DNA of 64,000 bases from Clostridiales bacterium (GCA_022770525.1 JALEHN010000005.1:43558-107557); one strand, 5' to 3'. Counted from the first letter of the stretch, positions 9,096-20,295 are shown. The notes: generated by a model from the sequence alone, not told the origin. Translations and numbers: made by a program.

Positions 9096-10496
9096 ATGAA
9101 AATATATAACACTTTATCACGTAAAAAAGAAGAATTTGAACCATTGGAAGAGGGCAAGGTAAGAATGTATGTCTGCGGACCTACCGTATACAATTACATT
9201 CATATCGGCAATGCCCGTCCGATGATCGTTTTTGATACAGTCAGAAGATATTTTGAATACAAAGGATACAAAGTGAACTATGTTTCAAATTTTACTGATG
9301 TTGATGATAAGATTATCAAAAAGGCCAATGAAGAAGGCGTTGACGCTTCTGTGATTTCTGAGAGATATATCAAAGAGGCACAAAAAGACATGGAAGGACT
9401 TAACGTTAAAGAAGCAACCTATCATCCAAAGGCAACCGAAGAAATCGGCGGTATGATTGAAATGATTCAGACACTGATTGATAAAGGTCATGCTTATGCA
9501 GCGGATGGAACGGTTTATTTCAGAACAAGAAGCTTTGACGGCTACGGAAAGCTTTCAAAGAAAAATATCGACGATCTTCAGGCCGGACATCGTGAAATCA
9601 AGGTAACCGGCGAAGAAGGCAAGGAAGATCCGCTTGATTTTGTTTTGTGGAAGCCTAAAAAAGAAGGTGAGCCTTCATGGCCTTCACCGTGGGGCGACGG
9701 ACGTCCGGGCTGGCATATTGAATGCTCCGTGATGAGCAAAAAGTATCTTGGTGAGCAGATTGACATTCATGCAGGCGGCGAAGACCTTATTTTCCCGCAT
9801 CATGAAAATGAAATCGCTCAAAGCGAAGCAGCCAATGATAAGCAATTTTCAAAGTACTGGATGCATAACGGCTTTTTAAATATTGATAACGTTAAAATGT
9901 CAAAGTCTCTCGGTAATTTCTTTACTGTCCGTGAAATCAGTGAAAAATATGACCTTCAGGTGCTGCGGTTTTTCATGCTCAGCGCCCATTACAGAAGTCC
10001 TCTGAATTTCAGCGCAGATCTTATGGCGGCTTCAAAAAATGGTCTTGAACGTATTTTAACGGCAGTGGAAAGACTTAAGGGCTTTGGCGGCGCCGACGGT
10101 GAAATGACAGACGATGAAAAGGCATTGTATGCACAGGTTGATGCTTATGTAAAGAAGTTTGAAGATGCCATGGAAGATGACTTTAATACAGCGGATGCCG
10201 TCACTGCTGTATTTGAGATTGTTAAATTTGCAAATATCAATGTCACAGGTGATTCAACAAAGGCGATGATTGAAAAAGTTCTTAAAGAAATCGAAACTTT
10301 GTGCGATGTGCTTGGTATTATTACCGAAAAAGAAGAAGAACTGCTTGATGCAGATATCGAACAGCTGATCGAGGAACGTCAGGCTGCCAGAAAAGCAAAG
10401 AACTTTGCAAGAGCCGATGAGATCAGAAATGAACTTTTAAGCAAAGGCATTATCCTTAAGGATACAAGAGAGGGCGTTCAATGGAAACGGGCTTAA
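9096..10496 (+). CDS. cysS: Cysteinyl-tRNA synthetase
   Basis: 466 residues, class I synthetase that charges tRNA-Cys. The HIGH motif is in [11 protein letters not shown] near the N terminus, the zinc-binding CSVMS and [11 protein letters not shown] regions are in the middle, and KMSKS is present as [13 protein letters not shown] 9096 follows GGGAGG by 5 bases; the longer frame from 9069 is not needed. It overlaps mrnC by 16 bases. Expression is governed by the upstream T-box. Confidence 0.97.
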   Translation: MKIYNTLSRKKEEFEPLEEGKVRMYVCGPTVYNYIHIGNARPMIVFDTVRRYFEYKGYKVNYVSNFTDVDDKIIKKANEEGVDASVISERYIKEAQKDMEGLNVKEATYHPKATEEIGGMIEMIQTLIDKGHAYAADGTVYFRTRSFDGYGKLSKKNIDDLQAGHREIKVTGEEGKEDPLDFVLWKPKKEGEPSWPSPWGDGRPGWHIECSVMSKKYLGEQIDIHAGGEDLIFPHHENEIAQSEAANDKQFSKYWMHNGFLNIDNVKMSKSLGNFFTVREISEKYDLQVLRFFMLSAHYRSPLNFSADLMAASKNGLERILTAVERLKGFGGADGEMTDDEKALYAQVDAYVKKFEDAMEDDFNTADAVTAVFEIVKFANINVTGDSTKAMIEKVLKEIETLCDVLGIITEKEEELLDADIEQLIEERQAARKAKNFARADEIRNELLSKGIILKDTREGVQWKRA

Positions 10497-10930
10497 GTCA
10501 GTGTATAGCCGCCATCGGACAAATGACGGCAGAAGATGCTGTGGATTTAAGAAATTATTCACCCCTTACGCTGGCGTATATCGGTGACGCGGTTTATGAA
10601 CTGATGATACGTTCAATGGTCATAAGCCGCGGCAATGCGCCTGTAAATAAGCTTCACAAGCGTTCTGCAGCGCTTGCTAAAGCACCGGCGCAGGCATGGA
10701 TCATTAAGGCTATCGAACCGATGCTTGATGAGGAAGAACTGCAGGTATTTAAGCGCGGCAGAAATGCCAAGGCATATACTTCGGCAAAAAATGCTTCAAT
10801 CATTGATTACAGAATGGCGACCGGCTTTGAAGCACTGATCGGATACTTGTATTTGCAGAAAAAATATGAGCGTCTGACAGAGATTGTAAAAACAGGCATT
10901 GAAAAATATTCGGAGGAATTTAAGCATTGA
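10481..10930 (+). CDS. mrnC: Mini-ribonuclease III
   Basis: 149 residues: an RNase III catalytic domain without the double-stranded RNA-binding domain. Family members mature 23S rRNA ends. The signature [12 protein letters not shown] carries the catalytic acidic residues, and KRGRNAK and [13 protein letters not shown] match the dimer core. It overlaps both cysS and rlmB, in the conserved cysS-mrnC-rlmB order. Confidence 0.95.
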   Translation: METGLSQCIAAIGQMTAEDAVDLRNYSPLTLAYIGDAVYELMIRSMVISRGNAPVNKLHKRSAALAKAPAQAWIIKAIEPMLDEEELQVFKRGRNAKAYTSAKNASIIDYRMATGFEALIGYLYLQKKYERLTEIVKTGIEKYSEEFKH

Positions 10931-11706
10931 AAAAGCAAAATAGAGATTTGACAGCAGCAAATCAGGAAGTTTTTGAAGAAACAAAAATCGAAGGCAGAAA
11001 TCCGGTACTGGAAGCGTTTCGTTCCGGCCGTACGGTTGATAAGCTGTTTGTACTTGACGGCTGTCAGGATGGACCGGTAAAAACGATTACAAGAGAAGCA
11101 AGAAAGCAGGACACAATGATTCAGTATGTGACGAAGGAACGTCTTGATCAGATGTCTGAGACGTATATGCATCAGGGTGTTATCGCCATCTGTGCGGCAT
11201 TTAAGTATGCCGAAGTTGATGATATTCTTGAAAATGCCGAAAAAAAAGGTGAACCGCCGTTTATTTTTCTTCTTGACGGCATCACTGATCCTCATAATCT
11301 TGGCGCAATTATCAGAACTGCCAATCTTGCCGGTGCCCATGGTGTCATTATTCCAAAAAACAGGGCGGTGGGCCTGACTGCCACAGTAGCAAGGACAAGT
11401 GCAGGCGCCATTAATTATACACCGGTCGCAAAGGTGACAAACTTAGGGAAAACAATCGATATGCTTAAAGAAAAGGGACTCTGGTTTGTATGTGCCGACA
11501 TGGATGGCGAGCTTATGTATCGTTTAAATCTTAAAGGCGCTATCGGACTTGTCATCGGCAGTGAAGGTGAAGGCGTTTCAAGACTTATCCGTGAAAAGTG
11601 TGATTTTACGGCATCGATTCCGATGAAAGGGGACATTGATTCTCTCAATGCTTCGGTGGCAGCAGGTGTGCTTGCATACGAAATAGTCCGTCAGAGGATG
11701 TGCTGA
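10927..11706 (+). CDS. rlmB: 23S rRNA 2'-O-ribose methyltransferase of the TrmH/RlmB family
   Basis: 259 residues. The N-terminal substrate-binding domain (IEGRNPVLEAFRSG) is followed by the SpoU trefoil-knot domain with DGITDPHNLGAIIRTA, VIGSEGEGVSRL and IPMKGDIDSLNASVA. It methylates a guanosine in 23S rRNA, or a related site; the exact target is not certain. The start is a TTG that overlaps the mrnC stop, with GGAGG about 10 bases upstream. Confidence 0.92.
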   Translation: MKKQNRDLTAANQEVFEETKIEGRNPVLEAFRSGRTVDKLFVLDGCQDGPVKTITREARKQDTMIQYVTKERLDQMSETYMHQGVIAICAAFKYAEVDDILENAEKKGEPPFIFLLDGITDPHNLGAIIRTANLAGAHGVIIPKNRAVGLTATVARTSAGAINYTPVAKVTNLGKTIDMLKEKGLWFVCADMDGELMYRLNLKGAIGLVIGSEGEGVSRLIREKCDFTASIPMKGDIDSLNASVAAGVLAYEIVRQRMC

Positions 11707-11746
11707 TGACGGGGATTTTCTGAACAGTTACTATTATAGGTGAATC

Positions 11747-12361
11747 ATGGTTAATAATGAATACGAACAAATGTCTGATGAAGCAGTGATCAATATGATC
11801 AGAAATGGACATAATGACGGCACTGCTTATATCTTAAATAAATATAAAAGTATGGTCAGGAAAAAGGCAAGAGGTCTGTTTATTATCGGTGGTGAATCGG
11901 AGGATCTGATCCAGGAGGGTATGATCGGGCTTTTTGAGGCGATACAAAATTATGATGATAGCCGTGATATGTCCTTTCACAGCTTTGCCGATATGTGTGT
12001 CACAAGGCAGCTGTATTCTGCGGTTAAGGCATCACAGCGAAAAAAGCATGTACCCTTAAATTCCTATGTTTCCCTTGATTCGGACAATGCAAAAAACAGT
12101 GACGATGAGGGGGTAAGTCTTGCGGATATACTTCCGGCAGAAAAAAGTGCCGAGGAGCTGTTTATTGACAGAGAAAATACTGAACTGATCAAAAAACAGA
12201 TACTGACTCAGTTAAGTAAGTTTGAACAAAAGGTCTTAAATCTTTATCTTTCAGGTATAGGATATACACAAATTGCGGAAATACTTGACAAAGACCAGAA
12301 ATCCGTGGATAATGCTTTACAGCGCATCAAAACGAAAACAAAGCGGCTGTTTAAATTATAA
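11747..12361 (+). CDS. sigH: RNA polymerase sporulation sigma factor SigH
   Basis: 204 residues, sigma-70 family. Region 2 is in ESEDLIQEGMIGLFEAIQNYD and region 4 in LSKFEQKVLNLYLSGIGYTQIAEILDKDQKSVDNALQRIKTK. In B. subtilis and clostridia SigH drives early sporulation genes and lies downstream of rlmB as here. A 12-bp half of the palindromic CTGAACAGTTAC repeat (11720-11731) lies in the short gap before it. Confidence 0.94.
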   Translation: MVNNEYEQMSDEAVINMIRNGHNDGTAYILNKYKSMVRKKARGLFIIGGESEDLIQEGMIGLFEAIQNYDDSRDMSFHSFADMCVTRQLYSAVKASQRKKHVPLNSYVSLDSDNAKNSDDEGVSLADILPAEKSAEELFIDRENTELIKKQILTQLSKFEQKVLNLYLSGIGYTQIAEILDKDQKSVDNALQRIKTKTKRLFKL

Positions 12362-12419
12362 GCTGTTTTTTCACGATGCGGTTACTGTAAATGAATGATA
12401 ACAGAACTGGAGGTTTTAT

Positions 12420-13304
12420 ATGCTAGTTATTAACTTAATCAGAGGTTTTTGTATGGCTCTGGCAGACAGTGTTCCGGGGGTTTCCGGCGGGACGATTGCT
12501 TTTTTGCTGGGCTTTTATGACCAGTTTATTCAGTCACTGGACGATCTGATCCGGGGCGGCAGGGAGAAAAAAATCAATGCTGTCAGGTTTTTAATTAAAA
12601 TCATGATTGGCTGGGTCATCGGCTTTTGTGCGGCTGTCCTTGTGCTGACGCGGGTATTTGAGTCACATATTTATGCAATCAGTTCACTTTTTATCGGGTT
12701 TATCATATTTGCAATCCCATATGTGGCAATGGAAGAAAAAGAAACGATAAAAAGAGCGAAGATATGGCATCTGATTTTTGTCATCATCGGTATTGCCATT
12801 GTCAGTGCAATTACTTATTTTAATCCGGTTTCAGGGAACGGTGTTTCCGTAGACGTGGATCATTTGTCTTTTGGCCTTGGTATTTATGTATTCTTTGCGG
12901 CAATGATTGCCATATCGGCGATGATTCTTCCGGGAATTTCAGGTTCAACACTTCTTTTAATCTTTGGATTATATGTGCCTGTACTTGGCGCGGTGAAAGA
13001 AGTACTGCATTTGAATTTTAAATATGTGCCTGTACTGATGATATTTGGCCTTGGCATTCTTACAGGTATTGTACTTATCATCCGTTTGATTCGTATTGCG
13101 CTGGAAAAGTTCAGACCACAGATGATTTATCTGATCATTGGATTAATGATCGGTTCTTTATATGCCATCGTCATGGGTCCGACAACACTTGATGAGCCAA
13201 AAGCACCAATGGGTATCGGCACATTCAGTATTCTTTTCTTTATCATCGGCGGTGCAGTCATTATCGGTCTGCAGATGTTAAAGAAAGTCATGGATAAAAA
13301 ATAA
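12420..13304 (+). CDS. DUF368 membrane protein, likely undecaprenyl-phosphate transporter (PopT family)
   Basis: 294 residues, polytopic membrane protein. The DUF368 signature SVPGVSGGTIAFLLGFYD is near the N terminus, repeated as LPGISGSTLLLIFGLY in the second half. The family (PopT) has been shown to recycle polyprenyl-phosphate carriers across the membrane. A DedA-family protein, the other family with this role, is encoded 1.3 kb downstream. A good GGAGG site precedes the ATG, and a rho-independent terminator follows at 13334. Confidence 0.88.
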   Translation: MLVINLIRGFCMALADSVPGVSGGTIAFLLGFYDQFIQSLDDLIRGGREKKINAVRFLIKIMIGWVIGFCAAVLVLTRVFESHIYAISSLFIGFIIFAIPYVAMEEKETIKRAKIWHLIFVIIGIAIVSAITYFNPVSGNGVSVDVDHLSFGLGIYVFFAAMIAISAMILPGISGSTLLLIFGLYVPVLGAVKEVLHLNFKYVPVLMIFGLGILTGIVLIIRLIRIALEKFRPQMIYLIIGLMIGSLYAIVMGPTTLDEPKAPMGIGTFSILFFIIGGAVIIGLQMLKKVMDKK

Positions 13305-13333
13305 AAATTTGATAGAGAACAAAATTGGAATTA

Positions 13334-13361
13334 CCAGTCGGAAAAATCCGGCTGGTTTTTT
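13334..13361 (+). terminator. Rho-independent terminator after the DUF368 gene
   Basis: Arms CCAGTCGG and CCGGCTGG (one G-T pair) with an AAAAAT loop, followed by TTTTTT. It implies that the downstream gene starts after this point. Confidence 0.85.
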
Positions 13362-13878
13362 GTCAATTGACAGACTTTGTTATTTATTGCTGATTTTTCC
13401 CACCGGTTGTATCATAGGATGGATTTATGAGGAAATTTACTGCTGGATCACAGAAGGCATGCTCAGAAACCGGGGGATTCTGTATGGACCATGGCTTCCT
13501 ATCTACGGCATCGGTGCATTGGGCATCTATACCTTGAAGCCTATGAAGAGACATCCCGTCCTTTTGTTTTTCCTCTGTTCTGAAGTCGCCGGTGTAGTAG
13601 AGTACATCATCGGATTTATCGGAATACGTTTTTGGGGAATGCGCCTGTGGGACTATCGGGGGATGTTTTTAAATATTGATGGGATTATCTGTTTGACCAG
13701 TGTCGTATGTTTTGCAGTGATGGGGTTTGTGTTTTTATATTTGTTGGAACCGTCAATGGAGCGCATCATTGCGAGGTTTAAACCCGAAATCGTTCGGCTG
13801 GTTTGTCTGATACTTCTCTTTGTTTTTGTGTCTGACTGTATCGTTAGTGCACTTTTCCGCACACCGATTACTTATTAA
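13360..13878 (+). CDS. CmpB-like membrane protein (putative ABC-transporter type IV family)
   Basis: About 170-190 residues with four or five hydrophobic segments. The family signature (PF06541) is IIGWIYEEIYCWITEGMLRNRGILYGPWLPIYGIG and RLWDYRGMFLNIDGIICL. Function is not established for the family. The open frame extends back to a TTG at 13309, but that start would place the terminator of the previous gene inside the coding region and has no ribosome site. TTG 13360 or 13387 are alternatives, also without a good site, so the start is unresolved. A paralogue lies at 15379. Confidence 0.75.
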   Translation: MSIDRLCYLLLIFPTGCIIGWIYEEIYCWITEGMLRNRGILYGPWLPIYGIGALGIYTLKPMKRHPVLLFFLCSEVAGVVEYIIGFIGIRFWGMRLWDYRGMFLNIDGIICLTSVVCFAVMGFVFLYLLEPSMERIIARFKPEIVRLVCLILLFVFVSDCIVSALFRTPITY

Positions 13879-13893
13879 GAGGGGATTTAGGTG

Positions 13894-13956
13894 ATGAACT
13901 TTTTGGAGCAGGCAAAAAAGATAATGAAAAGCGCATCAATCAAGAGTTTAATTTAA
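13894..13956 (+). CDS. Possible 20-residue small protein
   Basis: ATG 13894 opens a 21-codon frame reading MNFLEQAKKIMKSASIKSLI. It ends two bases before the left arm of a strong terminator hairpin. The residues would form an amphipathic basic helix. A GGGG/AGGTG stretch precedes the ATG at short distance. It could be a genuine small membrane-active peptide or a chance frame; only comparative data could decide. Confidence 0.3.
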   Translation: MNFLEQAKKIMKSASIKSLI

Positions 13957-13987
13957 ACGTGCCGAAAGTAAAACGGCACGTTTAAAA
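13953..13987 (+). terminator. Strong hairpin terminator
   Basis: The arms TTAAACGTGCCG and CGGCACGTTTAA are perfectly complementary around a short A-rich loop. The flanking A/T tracts allow use in either direction. Confidence 0.8.
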
Positions 13988-13997
13988 ATAGTTAAAA

Positions 13998-14015
13998 TGC
14001 AAGTGAATACTTGCA
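13998..14015. promoter_or_regulatory. Small palindrome before the DUF1330-like gene
   Basis: TGCAAGT-GAAT-ACTTGCA, 17 bases before the start codon. It could be an operator or an mRNA hairpin ahead of the ribosome site. Confidence 0.35.
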
Positions 14016-14031
14016 CAAAGGAGGAGTACGT

Positions 14032-14328
14032 ATGAGGGTAAAACAGATAAATCTTGTAGACACCTATATTGACAAAGAAAAAGGAAGGGGGAGGTATGAT
14101 GATTATATCCGTAAGGTAAAACCGATTGTTGAGAGCTTCGGCGGAGAATATTTAGTACGTACAGAAAACATTTCTTCGCTTCATCCGAAAAGAAATCCGC
14201 AGAGAGTTATAGTCATCCGATTTCCGTCAAGACAGGCGCTTGATGATTGTTTCGGTTCAGAAGCTTACTTAAAAATTATGAAGGAAAGAACGGATAGTGT
14301 AGATGCGAGAGGCATCATTGTGGAATAA
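14032..14328 (+). CDS. DUF1330-like small protein
   Basis: 98 residues. The fold pattern with GGEYLVRTE and RVIVIRFPSRQALDDCFGSEAYLKIMKERTDS resembles the DUF1330 dimeric ferredoxin-like family; members are of unknown function. ATG 14032 follows AAAGGAGG. It is a stand-alone gene with its own upstream palindrome and is followed by the tRNA-Thr gene in the opposite direction. Confidence 0.75.
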   Translation: MRVKQINLVDTYIDKEKGRGRYDDYIRKVKPIVESFGGEYLVRTENISSLHPKRNPQRVIVIRFPSRQALDDCFGSEAYLKIMKERTDSVDARGIIVE

Positions 14329-14362
14329 AGATATGTGTGCCGGGATATAAGAAAAAAAATAA

Positions 14363-14434
14363 AGCTGATGACGGGAATTGAACCCGTGACCCCTTCCTTA
14401 CCAAGGAAGTGCTCTACCTCTGAGCCACATCAGC
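14363..14434 (-). tRNA. tRNA-Thr (anticodon GGT)
   Basis: Acceptor arms GCTGATG/CATCAGC, anticodon stem CTTCC/GGAAG with loop TTGGTAA giving GGT, and T-arm ACGGG-TTCAATT-CCCGT. CCA is not encoded. A T-rich tract downstream on the minus strand acts as terminator. Confidence 0.96.
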
Positions 14435-14454
14435 ATCACTTACGCAACGATATA

Positions 14455-14483
14455 ACTATACTATAGCAGCCGTTTTTTGTCAA
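14455..14483 (-). promoter_or_regulatory. Promoter of tRNA-Thr
   Basis: On the minus strand TTGACA (14483-14478), 17-bp spacer, TATAGT (14460-14455), about 20 bases before the tRNA. Confidence 0.85.
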
Positions 14484-14578
14484 CAGATTTTTAACTTTAA
14501 GTCAGGGCTTTTTTCATTAAAGTCAGATTTTTTACCTTTGCCTCATAGAATTATTTTCAATTTTTAAAGATATTTATA

Positions 14579-15205
14579 TTACTTTTTGCCATGTCCTTTC
14601 TTATGATATTTAAAAGCTTTATAAACTATGAAAACGATGAGCATTGAAACAAGTAAAATTTTGATGACAGTGCTGTAATTGTGTATATAGTGCGCAGCGA
14701 TATTCCATGACTGACCGGCAAGGCGTCCAAGATTTACAAGAAGTGTATTCCATATCAGCGAACCAAGAACAGTCATGATTAAAAAAGGTGTCCAGGACAT
14801 TTTGGACATTCCGGCCGGGATTGAAATCAGACTTCGAACGATAGGTACACATCTGCAGAAAAAGACAGTATATTTTCCTTTTTTATTGAACCATTCCATC
14901 GTATATTCCACATCATCTTTATTAAAATGAAGTATTTTGCCGACTTTACCATACAGGAGTTTCTCCATTTTTTCTTTGGTCAGTAAATACCCAAGCCAGT
15001 AAAGTACGATGGCACCAATGGTTGAGCCAAGGGTAGCGCAGATAATTACGCCTGTGACCGTCAGAGATGTATAGGTTGTTAAAAATCCGGAAAAAGGGAG
15101 TATGACTTCGGACGGAATCGGTGGAAATATGTTTTCCAGTGCAATAAGTATAATAATGCCTGCATAGCCGTATTTGCTGAGCCATGTTATTAATGTCAGG
15201 GTCAT
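14579..15205 (-). CDS. DedA-family membrane protein
   Basis: 208 residues, polytopic. The DedA/SNARE-associated signature is ENIFPPIPSEVILPFSGF near the N terminus, with RCVPIVRSLISIPAGMSKM in the second half. DedA proteins include UptA, a polyprenyl-phosphate flippase, so this protein may act in envelope carrier recycling alongside the DUF368 protein. ATG 15205 has GGAGG 6 bases upstream. The frame continues upstream for 56 codons, but that part lacks family similarity. Confidence 0.9.
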   Translation of the reverse strand: MTLTLITWLSKYGYAGIIILIALENIFPPIPSEVILPFSGFLTTYTSLTVTGVIICATLGSTIGAIVLYWLGYLLTKEKMEKLLYGKVGKILHFNKDDVEYTMEWFNKKGKYTVFFCRCVPIVRSLISIPAGMSKMSWTPFLIMTVLGSLIWNTLLVNLGRLAGQSWNIAAHYIHNYSTVIKILLVSMLIVFIVYKAFKYHKKGHGKK

Positions 15206-15378
15206 GGAAACCTCCGATGGTCTTTTAATCCAGTATATGGATCCGGGTGCCTGTCTTATGTATAATTTTCGTAAAATATGCCATATAATACTGTATATCA
15301 AATGGAAGATCGTTTCAGCTTTTTGACAGTGAACATACTTCCATTTCTCAATCTTTTGCAGAAGCCGGAGCAATGATC

Positions 15379-15822
15379 ATGAAACAGGTCATTAAATATT
15401 TCTTTTTATTTTGTTTTGGAGGCGGCGTATATTACGGCATCGAGTGGGCTTTTCGTCAGTATTCGCATCCTTCAATGTTTTTACTGGGCGGTATTTGCTT
15501 TATCATATGTGGTGTGTTTAATGAAATCCTTCCTTCAGAGCTGCCCTTACCGGCGCAGATGCTGTTATGTACCCTTGCCATAACAACACTTGAACTGATT
15601 TTCGGGTATATCCTAAATATAAAAATGGGACTGCGCATATGGGATTACAGCGGCCATTTTTTAAACTTCAAAGGACAAATATGCCTGCTGTTTTCAGTCA
15701 TATGGTTCTTTATGGGAGGTATAGCAATCATCGCTGACGATTACATCAGATACTGGTTTTTCGATGAAGAAAAACCATCCTATGTATTTTTAAGGAAAAC
15801 AAAGGAAAAAAACACAAAATAA
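15379..15822 (+). CDS. CmpB-like membrane protein (second copy)
   Basis: 147 residues with four hydrophobic segments. It shares GLRIWDYSGHFLNFKGQICLLFS with the RLWDYRGMFLNIDGIICL motif of the protein at 13360, so both belong to PF06541, but it is shorter. ATG 15379 is preferred over 15373 because GGAG lies 8 bases upstream. It is divergent from dedA. Function unknown; the C-terminal tail is highly basic. Confidence 0.75.
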   Translation: MKQVIKYFFLFCFGGGVYYGIEWAFRQYSHPSMFLLGGICFIICGVFNEILPSELPLPAQMLLCTLAITTLELIFGYILNIKMGLRIWDYSGHFLNFKGQICLLFSVIWFFMGGIAIIADDYIRYWFFDEEKPSYVFLRKTKEKNTK

Positions 15823-15824
15823 CA

Positions 15825-15852
15825 TTTACAACTTATTAAAATGTGATATAAT
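15825..15852 (+). promoter_or_regulatory. Promoter of glnS
   Basis: TTTACA (15825-15830), 16-bp spacer, TATAAT (15847-15852). A structured leader of about 95 nt follows. Confidence 0.75.
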
Positions 15853-15952
15853 GAGCCTTGCGACGGCTTTGCGCTTGCTTAAAAAGCCGGCATAAGGCGA
15901 ATGGATATTCTCTGCTTTTTGCAGAATTAAATACTGTGGGAGGAAAAATGCG

Positions 15953-17614
15953 ATGGAAAAAGAAGTCGTTTCTAAGAATTTTATTGAGCAGATTATTGAT
16001 AAAGATATCAGTGAAGGTCACTGCAATGTTGTCTGCACCCGTTTCCCGCCGGAACCAAATGGTTATCTGCATGTCGGACATGCCAAATCGATTCTTTTAA
16101 ATTATGGACTTGCGAAGAAGTATGGCGGCAAATTCCATTTAAGATTTGATGATACAAATCCGACTAAGGAAAAAACTGAGTTTGTACAGTCGATTATTAA
16201 AGATGTTGAATGGCTTGGTGCCCAGTATGACGGTGAAGTACTGTTTGCATCGAATTATTTTCAGCAGATGTATGAAGCGGCTGTAAAGTTGATTAAAAAA
16301 GGAAAGGCCTTTGTCTGCGACCTGTCAGCTGACGAGATTCGTGAATACAGAGGTACATTGAAAGAACCGGGTAAAAACAGCCCTTACAGAGATAGAAGCG
16401 TCGAGGAAAATCTTGATTTATTTGAACGCATGAAAAATGGTGAATTCCCGGATGGTTCAAAGGTTCTTCGTGCAAAAATCGATATGGCTTCATCAAATAT
16501 AAACATGCGTGATCCCGTTATTTATCGTGTAGCGAGAATGACACACCATAACACGGGAGATCAGTGGTGCATTTATCCGATGTATGATTTTGCACATCCG
16601 ATTGAGGATGCTATTGAAGGAATCACACATTCTATATGTACGCTGGAATTTGAAGATCACAGACCGCTATATGACTGGGTTGTCCGTGAACTTGAATATG
16701 AAAATCCGCCGAAACAGATTGAGTTTGCAAAGCTGTATCTGACAAATGTTATTACAGGAAAGCGTTATATTAAGCGCCTTGTTGAGGAAGGTATTGTTGA
16801 CGGATGGGATGATCCGAGACTTGTTTCTATTGCTGCACTGAGAAGACGCGGATTTACACCGGAGTCTATTAAAATGTTTATGGAGCTTGTCGGCGTTTCA
16901 AAGAGCAACAGTTCTGTGGATTATGCAATGCTTGAATATTGCATCCGTGAAGACTTAAAGCTTAAGAAAAGCCGTATGATGGCTGTCCTTGATCCTGTTA
17001 AATTGATTATTGATAATTATCCGGAAGATAAGGTTGAATATATGGAAGTTTCAAATAACCAGGAAAATGAAGCACTAGGTGTCCGTACAGTACCATTCTG
17101 CCGTGAACTTTACATTGACAGGGACGACTTTATGGAAGAACCTCCGAAAAAATATTTCAGATTATATCCGGGCAATGAAGTACGTCTTATGAATGCGTAT
17201 TTTGTAAAATGTACGGACTATGTCAAAGATGAAAACGGTAAAGTGACAGAAATTCATTGTACTTATGATCCGGAAACACGCAGCGGTTCAGGCTTCACCG
17301 GACGTAAAGTTAAGGGAACAATCCACTGGGTTGCGGCACCTTTCGCTGTACCTGCGACTGTACGTCTCTATGAGAATCTGGTTGATGAATCCAAAGGTGT
17401 TTACAATGAAGACGGTTCACTGAATCTGAATCCGAACTCGCTGACCGTACTTGACAACTGTTATCTTGAGTCTAATTTTAAGGATGCAAAAGGCGGCGAC
17501 AGCTTCCAGTTTGTACGTCAGGGATATTTCTGTGTAGATACAAAAGATACAACACCGGACAGACTTGTATTTAACAGAATTGTTTCATTAAAAAGCTCTT
17601 ATAAACCAAATTAA
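15953..17614 (+). CDS. glnS: Glutaminyl-tRNA synthetase
   Basis: 553 residues, class I. HIGH is present as HVGH (40-43) in [15 protein letters not shown], and [11 protein letters not shown] follows. The GlnRS-specific [22 protein letters not shown] block and the C-terminal beta-barrel (anticodon-binding) domains are present. The segment that is VMSKRKL in E. coli GlnRS reads VITGKRYIK here (residues 266-274), so the KMSKS-like motif is rewritten. Well-spaced GGGAGG precedes the ATG. It is a monocistronic gene ended by a terminator. Confidence 0.94.
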   Translation: MEKEVVSKNFIEQIIDKDISEGHCNVVCTRFPPEPNGYLHVGHAKSILLNYGLAKKYGGKFHLRFDDTNPTKEKTEFVQSIIKDVEWLGAQYDGEVLFASNYFQQMYEAAVKLIKKGKAFVCDLSADEIREYRGTLKEPGKNSPYRDRSVEENLDLFERMKNGEFPDGSKVLRAKIDMASSNINMRDPVIYRVARMTHHNTGDQWCIYPMYDFAHPIEDAIEGITHSICTLEFEDHRPLYDWVVRELEYENPPKQIEFAKLYLTNVITGKRYIKRLVEEGIVDGWDDPRLVSIAALRRRGFTPESIKMFMELVGVSKSNSSVDYAMLEYCIREDLKLKKSRMMAVLDPVKLIIDNYPEDKVEYMEVSNNQENEALGVRTVPFCRELYIDRDDFMEEPPKKYFRLYPGNEVRLMNAYFVKCTDYVKDENGKVTEIHCTYDPETRSGSGFTGRKVKGTIHWVAAPFAVPATVRLYENLVDESKGVYNEDGSLNLNPNSLTVLDNCYLESNFKDAKGGDSFQFVRQGYFCVDTKDTTPDRLVFNRIVSLKSSYKPN

Positions 17615-17638
17615 AATATACATAAGATAAATTGTAGG

Positions 17639-17670
17639 GGTACTGTGTTCATAAAGACGCAGTACCTTTT
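17639..17670 (+). terminator. Terminator of glnS
   Basis: Arms GGTACTGTG and CGCAGTACC, then TTTT. Confidence 0.8.
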
Positions 17671-17723
17671 ACTGTGACTTTGAAAATACAGGTTTCAGAT
17701 TTTATTGTGCAGATACGCCGCAT

Positions 17724-17753
17724 CGCCGAAATGAGAAGTATTTTGGGGGTTAG
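17724..17753. repeat. Decayed REP-like module
   Basis: GAAATGAGAAGTATTTTGGGGGTTAGCTC is a mutated form of the 2048 palindrome and of the left part of the 138-bp elements. The rest of the 17671-17878 gap is A-rich with no visible gene. Confidence 0.5.
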
Positions 17754-17878
17754 CTCGGAAGAGATACATTAATTTTCAAAATATTTCTATTATTTTTAAA
17801 AATAAAGATAAAGTGAGAAAAAAAGAGATATTAAGAGAAAAGATAGCAAAATGCACCAAAAACGACAAATAACAGGCG

Positions 17879-17907
17879 TTGCATAAAAAAGACAAAAAAC
17901 ATATTAT
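17879..17907 (+). promoter_or_regulatory. Promoter of groES-groEL
   Basis: TTGCAT (17879-17884), 17-bp spacer, TATTAT (17902-17907), directly upstream of the CIRCE operator. Confidence 0.75.
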
Positions 17908-17918
17908 AAGTACATCGG

Positions 17919-17945
17919 TTAGCACTCAAACAGAGTGAGTGCTAA
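17919..17945 (+). promoter_or_regulatory. CIRCE operator (HrcA binding site)
   Basis: Perfect consensus TTAGCACTC-N9-GAGTGCTAA. HrcA binding here represses groESL until heat stress. Confidence 0.98.
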
Positions 17946-17953
17946 TAAACTAA

Positions 17954-18274
<321 letters not shown>

Positions 18275-18311
18275 AAACTATAGCAGAATCAATATTGACG
18301 AATTTATTTAA

Positions 18312-19964
<1,653 letters not shown>

Positions 19965-19990
19965 ATATCCACGTTGGCAATGAGCCGTGC

Positions 19991-20050
19991 AAAAAAATAG
20001 AAAAGGTGTGCCTTGTGCTTGCACAAAAGGCACACCTTTTCTATTTTTTT
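19991..20050 (+). terminator. Long terminator of groESL
   Basis: Arms of 24 bp (AAAATAGAAAAGGTGTGCCTT and its complement) with a loop of about 12 nt, ending in T7. The flanking A and T tracts make it symmetric. Confidence 0.93.
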
Positions 20051-20210
20051 TATAGGGCGAAGCCCGTGACTGAGAAAAGCTATGCTTTTCGAAGTCGAAC
20101 GGCGAATGTCTCATAGGGCGAAGCCCGGCCTTAAGAAAAGCTCTGCTTTTCGAAGTCGCACGGCGAATCTTTATAGGGCGAGGCCCAGCCTTAAGAAAAG
20201 CAAAGCTTTT
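20051..20210. repeat. Three tandem ~60-bp hairpin units
   Basis: Units begin at ATAGGGCG at 20052, 20113 and 20173. Each has a GGGCGAAGCCC stem, then an AAAAGC...GCTTTT stem, then CGAAGTCG and CGGCGAA; the third is truncated. A related single copy lies at 35894-35950. No coding potential. They fill most of the gap between groEL and the next gene. Confidence 0.85.
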
Positions 20211-20295
20211 ACACTTTTTTTGGAATAGGTCTTTTTTTATTATGCGTTATTGTGTATAATATTTAAAGATATTATATGCTAAGGAGTAGATGGAA

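Noticed and set aside
14206..15373. 56-codon N-terminal extension of DedA to 15373
   Set aside because: ATG 15205 has a well-placed GGAGG and starts the family domain; the extension overlaps the divergent gene's promoter region.
20051..20210. Short CRISPR array
   Set aside because: Units are contiguous hairpins without spacers, and no cas genes are visible.
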